Part shown: piece after piece, positions 16,988-24,717 of the stretch
How the letters are laid out: every line of letters starts with the position of its first letter
Numbering within the stretch: position 1 is the stretch's first letter
Assembly: GCA_038326325.1 (NCBI GenBank)
Contig: JBBQJW010000004.1
Location: 62,001-126,000 of the forward strand
DNA length: 64,000 bases
Direction: 5' to 3'
From: UBA10324 sp038326325
GTDB taxonomy: Bacteria; Bacteroidota; Bacteroidia; Chitinophagales; UBA10324
Notes under the pieces: generated by a model
Databases searched by the model: none
Seen by the model: the letters and a program-made list of their open reading frames with translations, nothing else
What the model was told of the DNA's origin: nothing
Made by a program: the position numbers and the translations under genes

Positions 16988-18643
16988 CTAAAGTTTTATC
17001 ACTTTTAATGCATGCGTGTTTTCTCCGCTCAAGCGGAACAAGTAAATTCCGGATGCTAAATCATATACAGAGATGACTGTGTTTTCTGTTGTCAATCCTG
17101 TTAAAACAATCCTTCCAGCCAAATCTGTAAGCTCATAAGTAGACCCATGCGAAGGCGAATTAATTTTTACAGTAATAAAATTATTGGCGGGGTTTGGATA
17201 AATTATAAATCCGTTGTCATTATTAAAATCATTAATGCCATTAGGTGTAACAGTGATGACTATAGTTGCTATTCCATTGCCGCTGCCGGCCGCTATTTGT
17301 ACAGGACTGTGTTGCTCCAGACTTGTTCCATCACCGAGTTGTCCCTGCGCATTGTATCCCCATGCCCAAAGAATGCCGTTAGATTTAATTCCAAAACTGT
17401 GACTGGCTCCTGAAGCATTATTCATCCAATCGGTTTCAGTTCCAACCTGCTGTGGGCTATGCTGATCTGTGGTAGTACCATCGCCTAATTGTCCATAGTT
17501 ATTATCACCCCACGACCAAAGTGTTCCATTTGATTTTACACCCAATGTGTGACGAGCACCCGTTGCACTGCTTATCCAATTAGCAGCTGTTCCTACCTGA
17601 ACAGGACTGTTGCTTTGCGTTGTAGTTCCATCGCCCAATTGTCCATAAAAATTATCGCCCCACGACCATAAAGTACCATCGGATTTAATTCCATGACTAT
17701 TGTATTCACCGGCGGAAATATTTATCCAGTTTGTTGCTGTTCCAACCTGCACCGGGTTGTGCTGATCGCCTGTATTTCCAACACCTGTTTGTCCGTAGCC
17801 ACCATATCCCCATCCCCACAAAGTTCCATCAGATTTAATGGCAAGACTGTGTTGCTTGCCTGCTGCCACACTTACCCAATTGGTTCCGGTTCCTACCTGA
17901 ACCATGTTATGTTGCTCGATAGTGGTGCCATCACCTAACTGCCCGTTTGAATTAATTCCGCACGCCCAAAGTGTGCCGTCTGATTTCACGGCAATGGTGT
18001 GCGCATATCCGGCTGCAATACTTTTCCAACTTGTAACGCCGCCGATTTGCACAGGGTTGTGCTGGTCGGTGGTGGTTCCATCGCCTAATTGTCCATTCAC
18101 ATTACTTCCCCAGCCATAAAGATTTCCATTTGATTTTATTCCGAAACTGTGTTGATAGCCGGCTGCAATGATTTTCCAATCAGTATTTGTTCCGACTTGT
18201 GTGGGAATGTTTTGCGATGTGGTGGTTCCATCACCTAATTGTCCGTAACTGTTTTGTCCCCACGACCAGAGACTGCTATCGGATTTGACTCCGATGTTAT
18301 GTGAAACACCCGAAGTGATTATTGCCCATGAGCAATCGCCGGAACCGCTTACTGAATAAGTGGTAGTGATTGATGGAGTAGCAGTAACACTTACTCCCGT
18401 GGTGGCACTCAATCCTTCGGATGGGCTCCATGTGTATGTGGTTGTTCCGGCGGCAGTGAGTGTTGTTGAACCTCCAATAATTATTGTGGAAGGATTTGCC
18501 GTAATGGTAACTACACATTGAGCGTTTGAATTTACTGAAAGCATCATTGAAGCAATCAGAAACAATGCGATGGAAAAAATATATATCGTGCGACTGATTT
18601 TATTCTTTTTGTTTTTTTGAAATTGGCGAGTCATAGTTTTCAT
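16988..18643 (-). CDS. RCC1-repeat protein with T9SS sorting domain
   Basis: A 551-residue secreted protein. The signal region is long (MTRQFQKNKKNKISRTIYIFSIALFLIASMM). An Ig-like segment (VTITANPSTIIIGGSTTLTAAG) precedes seven RCC1-type blades, each about 52 residues, with the pattern SLWSWGxNxYGQLGDGTTT and the spacer AAGYxHSxGIKSDG. A complete seven-bladed propeller is likely. The C-terminal ~75 residues are a type A T9SS sorting domain: FIIYPNPANNFI to YDLASGIYLFRLSGE. At DNA level the blades form degenerate repeats of about 155 bases over 17300-18250. Exported to the surface or medium. Ligand unknown. Confidence 0.93.
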   Translation of the reverse strand: MKTMTRQFQKNKKNKISRTIYIFSIALFLIASMMLSVNSNAQCVVTITANPSTIIIGGSTTLTAAGTTTYTWSPSEGLSATTGVSVTATPSITTTYSVSGSGDCSWAIITSGVSHNIGVKSDSSLWSWGQNSYGQLGDGTTTSQNIPTQVGTNTDWKIIAAGYQHSFGIKSNGNLYGWGSNVNGQLGDGTTTDQHNPVQIGGVTSWKSIAAGYAHTIAVKSDGTLWACGINSNGQLGDGTTIEQHNMVQVGTGTNWVSVAAGKQHSLAIKSDGTLWGWGYGGYGQTGVGNTGDQHNPVQVGTATNWINISAGEYNSHGIKSDGTLWSWGDNFYGQLGDGTTTQSNSPVQVGTAANWISSATGARHTLGVKSNGTLWSWGDNNYGQLGDGTTTDQHSPQQVGTETDWMNNASGASHSFGIKSNGILWAWGYNAQGQLGDGTSLEQHSPVQIAAGSGNGIATIVITVTPNGINDFNNDNGFIIYPNPANNFITVKINSPSHGSTYELTDLAGRIVLTGLTTENTVISVYDLASGIYLFRLSGENTHALKVIKL

Positions 18644-18670
18644 GATGGCTATTTTTTGTAATTAATTTTT

Positions 18671-20443
18671 CTAATGTTGAACTAAGAATTTTTGATTGAA
18701 AGTTTTTTCATTGGTTATTAATTGACAGAAATAAATTCCATCTGATAAGTTTTTAGTTTCAATTTTCAGGTTTGAAGTTTTCAGGAGCGAAGAATAAATT
18801 TCTCGTCCTGATACATCAAAAATTTTAACTGTTACATTTTCATTTTTGAACTGAGTATTTTTAATAAATAAAAACTCATCTGCCGGATTTGGATAAATAA
18901 TAAATGAAGTTTTATTATTCAATTCATCTATTGAATTGATGCATGATTTAACAAATACAAAAACTGTGTCAGAACTGTTACACTCAGGAGAAATTGAATA
19001 TAAATAAATTACGGTATGTAAACCCAGCCCTGCGATTGAAGGATTAAAAATATTTCCGCTTATGCCTGCACCAATAAATGTTCCGCCTGAAGGTGAGCCA
19101 ATGAGATTTGAAGATGTTCCATTCAAACAAACTGAATCAGGTAAACCACTTTGGGTTACAGTGAGATTACATTCAAGGCAAAGTGTTGTAATCATGCCAC
19201 CGTGGTCAATTACTGTTGCAGGAACTGTTACAGTTCCGCCTAAAGAAAATACCGGCGATGGGGTTGAAACAGTTGGAACATGTGAAGAAACAACTGGCCA
19301 CGCATTGCCCTGGCTGCAACCGCTGTTTCCGAGCGAATCAGTTTTTATTAAATAAATATTGAAGTTGTCAACTGCAAGCAAAACAAATCCGCCATCTGCC
19401 GTTTGTTGAACGGAAGAATGAGAATCACCGCCACCGTAAGTTCTTGTCCAAAGTGTATCGCCGTTTGCATCTGTTCTTATAAGTAAGCTGTGATATGTTC
19501 CATTTGGAAAAGCCTGCGACCATCCCGAAAAAATATAGCCACCGTCTGTGGTTTGCTTGCCACAATTAATATAGACATGATTAACTCCGCTATATGTTTT
19601 ACTCCATTGCCAGTTTCCATTGTTGTCAGTTTTTAATGCAGTTCCTTCAACACCGGTGGCACCATAAGCAATTCCGGAAATAATAAATCCAGAGTCTGTT
19701 GTTTGTTGTATGTATAGTCCTCCGTTTATATGAGGTGGCCCTTCGACAATATATGCTTTTGTCCAGAGAGTATCACCTGTTACACTTGTCTTTATTAAAT
19801 AAATTCCTCCTGTACTGTAGTTACCGGAAATAACAAAGCCCCCACCGATTGCTTCTGTTACAGCGTATCCATAATCATCACCAGTGCCGCCAAAATTTTT
19901 TGTCCAGAGTGTATCACCTACTGCATCAGTTTTTATGATTAATACATTGCGAATGCCATTGATATCAACTTTATTTCCTGCTATTATATATCCGCCATCA
20001 GTAGTTTGTTTTACTGAATTTCCCTGCCCGTTCAGATTTCCTCCGTAAGTTTTTGTCCAAAGTGTAACACCCAGCGCATTTGTTTTAATCAAGTAAACTT
20101 CATCAGCACCTGTTCCGAAACTGTTCGAGTATCCAGTAATTATATAGCCGCCGTCGCTTGTCTGTTCAACAGAAAAACCCTCATCATAACTTGTTCCGCC
20201 ATAAGATTGTGTCCAAAGCGTATCACCGGTGGCATCAGTCTTTATTAAATACACATCCCGAATTCCGGCGCCGATATTTTCCGCTGTTCCTGATATTATA
20301 TATCCGCCATCAGTGGTTTGATGAACGCAGTATCCCTGTGTAATAGCACCACCCGTAAAAGTTTTCTGAAAAGTTACCTGCGCATGTAAAGTGTTAAAGA
20401 AGAAAAAACAAAAAGTGATTTTGAGAACCAGAATTTTTTTCAT
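18671..20443 (-). CDS. Secreted propeller-repeat protein with T9SS sorting domain
   Basis: A 590-residue protein started at the ATG at 20441-20443 (MKKILVLKITFCFFFFNTLHAQ, a clear signal peptide). A TTG at 20464 is a poorer start. About eight repeats of roughly 50 residues follow the pattern QTTDGGYIISG, DVYLIKTDATGDTLWTQSYGG, typical of Bacteroidota propeller proteins. A non-propeller region with LPDSVCLNGTSSNLIGSPSGG follows, and a type A T9SS signal ends the protein (FIIYPNPADEFLFIKN to LSDGIYFCQLITNEK). It lies 28 bases from the RCC1 gene, probably as the first gene of the operon. The shared 24-nt element lies 46-69 bases upstream of its ATG. Confidence 0.9.
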   Translation of the reverse strand: MKKILVLKITFCFFFFNTLHAQVTFQKTFTGGAITQGYCVHQTTDGGYIISGTAENIGAGIRDVYLIKTDATGDTLWTQSYGGTSYDEGFSVEQTSDGGYIITGYSNSFGTGADEVYLIKTNALGVTLWTKTYGGNLNGQGNSVKQTTDGGYIIAGNKVDINGIRNVLIIKTDAVGDTLWTKNFGGTGDDYGYAVTEAIGGGFVISGNYSTGGIYLIKTSVTGDTLWTKAYIVEGPPHINGGLYIQQTTDSGFIISGIAYGATGVEGTALKTDNNGNWQWSKTYSGVNHVYINCGKQTTDGGYIFSGWSQAFPNGTYHSLLIRTDANGDTLWTRTYGGGDSHSSVQQTADGGFVLLAVDNFNIYLIKTDSLGNSGCSQGNAWPVVSSHVPTVSTPSPVFSLGGTVTVPATVIDHGGMITTLCLECNLTVTQSGLPDSVCLNGTSSNLIGSPSGGTFIGAGISGNIFNPSIAGLGLHTVIYLYSISPECNSSDTVFVFVKSCINSIDELNNKTSFIIYPNPADEFLFIKNTQFKNENVTVKIFDVSGREIYSSLLKTSNLKIETKNLSDGIYFCQLITNEKTFNQKFLVQH

Positions 20444-20488
20444 GACCCTTGAATTATTATTCAAAGGACATATAAAACCTATCTCAGG

Positions 20489-20512
20489 TCAATCGCATGA
20501 AAGTAAGTATTT
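20489..20512 (-). promoter_or_regulatory. Shared 24-nt element, copy upstream of the surface-protein operon
   Basis: Begins TCAATCGCATGA and ends GTATTT on the plus strand, matching 12370-12393 in 22 of 24 positions and in the same orientation relative to the downstream gene. It lies between the LpxA-like gene and the first T9SS gene of the 20.4-16.9 kb block. Confidence 0.55.
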
Positions 20513-20538
20513 GAAAGAGTGAATTGTGATTTTATAAA

Positions 20539-21300
20539 TTATTCGGAGCGAAATTTATTTAAATGCTTTTCATGGGCATTGATAAACTCAACTACTTTTT
20601 CTTCAAGAGGAGTATGTGCTTTTGTATCTCCTGAAAGTAATGCTGAATATCTTTCGTTCAAGGCATCCACATCTTTTTCTGAAAATCCACGGCGAGTCAG
20701 TCCAACTTTATTCACTCGATTGATTCTTGCCGGCGCCCCTGCGACAATTACGAATGGCGAAACATGTTTATTTACTGCTGTATTCATTCCCACCATTACA
20801 CTTTCACCAACATCAACCCACTGATGCACGGCTGAACCCATTCCGAAATTCGCGTTGTCGCCTGCTGTAACACCACCACCAAATTTGGTGAGCGCACTCA
20901 TCATCACATTGTCTCCAATCTGACAATCATGCGCGATATATACCTTGTTCATGATGTAACACTTATTACCTATTCGTGTGTTCTTGCGGCGCACAGGTGA
21001 ATGCACATTCACATATTCGCGCAAAGTGTTTCCATCTCCGATACTAATTATTCCATCTTCAATAAATACATCTCCTTTCGCACCCATCTCGCCAAGCGCA
21101 CCCAAAGCAACAAATGCTTCGAAGCGATTGTATTGTCCGATTTCAATGTTGTTTTGAAAAAAACAATGTGGTCCGATGTAATTGTTGTCACCTATTTTAA
21201 TATTTCCTTTTAAGATTGAATATGCGCCAATCCTGTTTCCATCTCCGAGTGTTACACTTCCTTCAATGATCGCCGTGGAATGAATATTATTTCCTTTCAT
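20539..21300 (-). CDS. LpxA-family acyltransferase paralogue
   Basis: A 253-residue left-handed beta-helix acyltransferase. Hexapeptide repeats run from STAIIEGSVTLGDGNRIG to about residue 190. The catalytic His lies in KVYIAHDCQIG, and the C-terminal helical domain has VNKVGLTRRGFSEKDVDALNERY. It resembles acyl-ACP:UDP-GlcNAc O-acyltransferase, but a second, more canonical LpxA is encoded at 47268-48068 within the lpx cluster. Here the gene abuts the Gfo/Idh/MocA gene with no gap. That suggests acylation of a modified nucleotide sugar rather than the standard lipid A step. Substrate not determinable. Confidence 0.85.
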   Translation of the reverse strand: MKGNNIHSTAIIEGSVTLGDGNRIGAYSILKGNIKIGDNNYIGPHCFFQNNIEIGQYNRFEAFVALGALGEMGAKGDVFIEDGIISIGDGNTLREYVNVHSPVRRKNTRIGNKCYIMNKVYIAHDCQIGDNVMMSALTKFGGGVTAGDNANFGMGSAVHQWVDVGESVMVGMNTAVNKHVSPFVIVAGAPARINRVNKVGLTRRGFSEKDVDALNERYSALLSGDTKAHTPLEEKVVEFINAHEKHLNKFRSE

Positions 21301-22320
21301 TTATAAAATCACTTTTGCTGAGTTATACATTCGTTCAATTATCTCCACCACTTTCATTCCTTCAACAGCGTTGGTCATAATTTGCCCCTTGCCTGAAAGT
21401 GCATCCACCACATTAGCAATAATCTTATCGTGATTGCTCATGCTTCCCTGATAAAATCCATAATCGTTAGCAGGTTTCGATTCGGGTAAATTAAAATTAT
21501 CGAAGCCGTTTGTCTTTTGATATTCTAGGGTGTTTAAATATTGTCCTCCAATTTTTATTGTTCCGTTTTCAGCAAACACTGTTATGGAACCTTCCATATT
21601 TTGCTTGTAACTTGCAGTGGTGTAATTGATATTTCCAAGTGCTCCAGATTTGAATTTAAAAGTGAATGCACCTGTATCTTCAAATTCAATCAAGTCGTAG
21701 TGACAAACATTTTTCATCACTCCGCCAATAGATTCCAGTTCCACATCACCGAATAAATAATATGCAATGTCAACGAAGTGAGAGAATTGAGTGAACAATG
21801 TGCCTCCATCAGCATCGCGTTTCCCTTTCCAGTCGCTCTTCTGATAATATTCTTTGTTGCGATTCCAGTAACAGTTCACCACTACAAAATAAATTTTCCC
21901 AAGCTTACCCTCTTCCATCAATTTCCTAACATGCTGCACCGGAGGATTGAAGCGATTTTGTTTCACTACAAAAATCTGCTTGTTGTTTTTCAGTCCGGCG
22001 AAAACCAATTTCTCTGCATCATCTTTATGCAAGGTCATTGGTTTTTCAATCAATACATTTTTTCCCGCCTCAAGAGAAGCAAAAGCAGATGCAAAATGAT
22101 TTCCATTTGGAGTGCAAATGCAAACAACATCAATATCATTTCGTTTTAATAATTCATTAAGTGAATTTGTTGATGGCAGATTATAATTTTTCTGAAAATT
22201 ATTTCTGCTCTCTTCCTTCACATCAAATGCCGCCACCAATTCAGCTTCCGGATTTTCAGCAATATGTTTTGCATGTCGGTTGCCAATGTATCCGCAACCA
22301 ATAATGCCAAATCGAATCAT
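21301..22320 (-). CDS. Gfo/Idh/MocA-family oxidoreductase
   Basis: A 339-residue NAD(P)-dependent sugar oxidoreductase. The N-terminal Rossmann domain carries FGIIGCGYIGNRHAKHI and the EKPMT motif (NVLIEKPMTLHKDDAE) with the catalytic Lys. The C-terminal alpha/beta domain has GGTLFTQFSHFVDIAYYLFG, with the typical His. The sequence is closest in style to UDP-sugar dehydrogenases of the WbpB/WlbA type, judged by the GNRHAKHI and VVKQNRFNPPVQHVRKLM segments. Its stop abuts the start of the LpxA-like gene, so the two act together, probably in making an amino- or acyl-amino-sugar for surface glycans. Confidence 0.88.
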   Translation of the reverse strand: MIRFGIIGCGYIGNRHAKHIAENPEAELVAAFDVKEESRNNFQKNYNLPSTNSLNELLKRNDIDVVCICTPNGNHFASAFASLEAGKNVLIEKPMTLHKDDAEKLVFAGLKNNKQIFVVKQNRFNPPVQHVRKLMEEGKLGKIYFVVVNCYWNRNKEYYQKSDWKGKRDADGGTLFTQFSHFVDIAYYLFGDVELESIGGVMKNVCHYDLIEFEDTGAFTFKFKSGALGNINYTTASYKQNMEGSITVFAENGTIKIGGQYLNTLEYQKTNGFDNFNLPESKPANDYGFYQGSMSNHDKIIANVVDALSGKGQIMTNAVEGMKVVEIIERMYNSAKVIL

Positions 22321-22428
22321 AGAAATTTATTGAGCGGCTAAAATAATTGTACCAATTAACTATTCTTATTAAATCTTAAAAGTCGTTCGTAATGACTTTG
22401 TGCTTTTAAAACCGCTAACATTGTTCCC

Positions 22429-23244
22429 ATGAATCGCATCCCGGAAAATTTGTATTTGAATTACGGCCAGCATAAGATTCATTACATCTTATTCGGCAAG
22501 GGGGAAAAATTGCTTTTCTGTTTTCATGGTTTTGGTGAAACGGCTTTCAATTTTTCAGTACTTCAACCATCACTTGAAAATATTTACACCGTTGTTTCCA
22601 TTGACTTGCCTTTTCATGGATTGACTCAATGGAATGAACGATTTTTTTTGAAAAGCGATTTGAAAAATATTCTCGAATTGTTTTTAAATCAACTCGGGAA
22701 GAAAAAATTTTCGTTGATGGGATTTAGTTTAGGCGGGAAAATGGTTATTGGCGCTGTGAAAGAAACACCGGAATTAGTTGAAGAAATTTTTCTGATTTCA
22801 CCTGATGGATTGAGAAATAACATCTGGTACAACCTCGCGATTTATCCCGCATGGGGTAGAAGATTATTTCTTATCTTAGTGAAACATCCCGAAAAATATT
22901 TCGCGGCGGTTAGTTTTCTCGCGTGGCTGCGAATAATTCCAAAGGCGTTGAAAAAATTTCTTGAAACGCAATTGGAAACGGAAGAGAAAAGACAATTCTC
23001 TTTTGATGTGTGGTACTGCATAAAAGATTTTGATACTGATGTAAAAACCGCGAGAGGTTTATTGAATCAATTCAAGATCCGCTCTTATCTTTTCTTCGGC
23101 GAATTTGATAAAGTGATTAAACCTGCGATCGGAAAAAAATTTGTGAAAGGATTAAACAATACACAACTCATCATACTTCCTAAAGGACATCACCTCGTGA
23201 AAGAATATCTGAACGATGAGATCACAAAAGCACTGAGCCGATGA
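22429..23244 (+). CDS. Alpha/beta hydrolase
   Basis: A 271-residue alpha/beta-hydrolase fold protein. The nucleophile elbow is GFSLGG (Ser about 98). The oxyanion region is CFHGFGETAFNF, the acid is likely Asp in FFGEFDKVIKPA, and the catalytic His lies in LPKGHHLVKEYL. No signal peptide, so cytoplasmic. The stop overlaps the start of the glycosyltransferase gene by four bases (ATGA), indicating co-translation. Substrate unknown. Confidence 0.88.
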   Translation: MNRIPENLYLNYGQHKIHYILFGKGEKLLFCFHGFGETAFNFSVLQPSLENIYTVVSIDLPFHGLTQWNERFFLKSDLKNILELFLNQLGKKKFSLMGFSLGGKMVIGAVKETPELVEEIFLISPDGLRNNIWYNLAIYPAWGRRLFLILVKHPEKYFAAVSFLAWLRIIPKALKKFLETQLETEEKRQFSFDVWYCIKDFDTDVKTARGLLNQFKIRSYLFFGEFDKVIKPAIGKKFVKGLNNTQLIILPKGHHLVKEYLNDEITKALSR

Positions 23245-24401
23245 CGGTTTTTCTTTTTATCTGCGCGTTCTTCACTTGTGTTTACCTTGTATTGATGCTT
23301 TTGTATTTCAGCGGCTGGCTGATGACGAGGGATTTTTCTTTCCCCTCAGGACTCCTTCTGAGCAAACCATTTCAACCAAAAACAAAAGTCGCGGTTGTTG
23401 TAGCGGCGAGAAACGAAGAAGGAAATATTTCTGATTGTATCAATGATATTCTGAAACAGAATTATCCGAAAGAGTTATTTGAAATTATTGTTGTCGATGA
23501 TTTTTCTTCAGATAAAACTTATGGAATTCTGAAAACTGTTACAGATTCCCGATTCAGAATATTACAGATGAAGGATTTTGTTTCCGATGAAAAAAATTCT
23601 TCAAAGAAAAAATCAATTGAAACCGCAATTGCAAACACAACTGCGACACTGATTGTAACGACCGACGCTGATTGTAGAATGAATGAAAACTGGTTGATGA
23701 GTTTGGTTGCGGAACACGAATTGAATCAGAAACAATTTATCCTCGGGCCAGTAGCTTACCACAATGAGAAAAACATTTTCGAACGAATGCAGTCGCTCGA
23801 TTTTTTTGGTTTCACCGGAATCGCCTGCGGAAGTTTAGCATGGAAAACGCCGGTGCTGTGTAACGGCGCGAACCTCGCTTACACGCGCGAACTGTTTTAC
23901 CAGCTCGGTGGATTTACCGACAACGAAAAAATTCCTTCCGGCGACGATATGTTTTTAATGCTGAAGGCGTTTAAAAAAAATCCAAACGATGTTTCCTATT
24001 TAAAATCGAATGACGCATTGGTTCGAACTTATGCTTCTGTAACAGTCAAAGAGTTTTTACAGCAACGGATTCGTTGGGGCTCGAAGTCGAAACATTATTC
24101 CGGTTTTCGAATCACCGCTTCGCTCGCGGCGATTTTTCTTTTTTATTGCTGCATGATTTCAACTTTCGTTTTTTCATTATTCACCATTCACCATTCACTA
24201 TTCACTGTATTTCTATTTATGTTTTTAAGTAAGAGTTTAGTTGACGCCGCGTTTCTTTTCAGTGTGTCCAACTTTTTCAGAATGGAAAAACTGATGATGA
24301 TATTTTTACCCGCGCAGCTTTTTCACATCGCGTATGTTTTGGTGGCGGGAGCGCTGAGTCAGATAAAATCGTACAGTTGGAAATCAAGAACAAGTAAATA
24401 A
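23241..24401 (+). CDS. Membrane-bound family 2 glycosyltransferase
   Basis: A 386-residue enzyme with an N-terminal membrane helix (FLFICAFFTCVYLVLMLLYF), a GT-A fold catalytic domain and two or three C-terminal membrane helices. The GT2 motifs are visible: VAVVVAARNEEGNI, IVVDDFSSD, the DxD in TTDADC, GGFTDNEKIPSGDD, and QQRIRWGSKS as the QxxRW motif. It should transfer a sugar from a nucleotide donor at the inner membrane. Oddly, the start of the C-terminal membrane region, FTIHHSLFTVF, is encoded by an ATTCACC-type tandem repeat that is otherwise intergenic here. Confidence 0.92.
   Translation: MTVFLFICAFFTCVYLVLMLLYFSGWLMTRDFSFPSGLLLSKPFQPKTKVAVVVAARNEEGNISDCINDILKQNYPKELFEIIVVDDFSSDKTYGILKTVTDSRFRILQMKDFVSDEKNSSKKKSIETAIANTTATLIVTTDADCRMNENWLMSLVAEHELNQKQFILGPVAYHNEKNIFERMQSLDFFGFTGIACGSLAWKTPVLCNGANLAYTRELFYQLGGFTDNEKIPSGDDMFLMLKAFKKNPNDVSYLKSNDALVRTYASVTVKEFLQQRIRWGSKSKHYSGFRITASLAAIFLFYCCMISTFVFSLFTIHHSLFTVFLFMFLSKSLVDAAFLFSVSNFFRMEKLMMIFLPAQLFHIAYVLVAGALSQIKSYSWKSRTSK
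24177..24208. repeat. ATTCACC-type tandem repeat inside a coding region
   Basis: ATTCACCATTCACC, then ATTCACTATTCACTG, about four 8-base units. They are read in frame within the glycosyltransferase gene as part of a membrane segment (FTIHHSLFTVF). The same word family is intergenic at 8181-8227 and 9682-9700. Confidence 0.7.
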
Positions 24402-24406
24402 TCGCG

Positions 24407-24664
24407 ATGAACGAACTCGAGTTTCAGATAATGGATGAAGTATATTTTCTCTGCTCTTTTCAGCAACTGCTTCAGGTTTTAGGATGTGATGAAGAGAAAC
24501 TGAATGATTCGCTGATTGAATTGCTGAGGAAGGAATTTATTCAGCAATTGGTTTTTGATGAAGAAGAAAAAGATTATATAAAATTAGAATCACCTGATTT
24601 CGCTCGCATGAAAAACGCGAGTTATGTCGCCACAAAAAAAGGATTGCTCGAACACAACAGTTAG
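24407..24664 (+). CDS. Small winged-helix-like protein, function unknown
   Basis: An 85-residue acidic protein starting 6 bases after the glycosyltransferase gene. Predicted as three helices and a short hairpin: ELEFQIMDEVYFLCSFQQLLQVLG, CDEEKLNDSLIELLRKEFIQQLV, FDEEEKDYIKL. It ends ASYVATKKGLLEHNS, the typical tail of a small winged helix. No named family is recognised. The tight spacing suggests it is made with the hydrolase and glycosyltransferase. The following GC-rich repeat begins at its stop codon. Confidence 0.7.
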   Translation: MNELEFQIMDEVYFLCSFQQLLQVLGCDEEKLNDSLIELLRKEFIQQLVFDEEEKDYIKLESPDFARMKNASYVATKKGLLEHNS

Positions 24665-24697
24665 CCTCACCCCAACCCCTCTCTAAAGGAGAGGGGC
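24665..24697. repeat. GC-rich REP-like repeat, hairpin form
   Basis: CCTCACCCCAACCCCTCTC, TAAA, GGAGAGGGG forms an 8-bp stem (CCCCTCTC at 24676-24683 with GAGAGGGG at 24689-24696). This word is a familiar dispersed repeat in Bacteroidota genomes. It sits between two genes and has no T-run, so it is unlikely to be a simple terminator. Confidence 0.7.
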
Positions 24698-24717
24698 AAT
24701 ACAGACGATAAAATTTA

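Noticed and set aside
17300..18250. Regular ~155-base repeats that could be read as a CRISPR-like or tandem array
   Set aside because: They are the degenerate codons of seven RCC1 blades in one gene. The units have no constant repeat with variable spacers.
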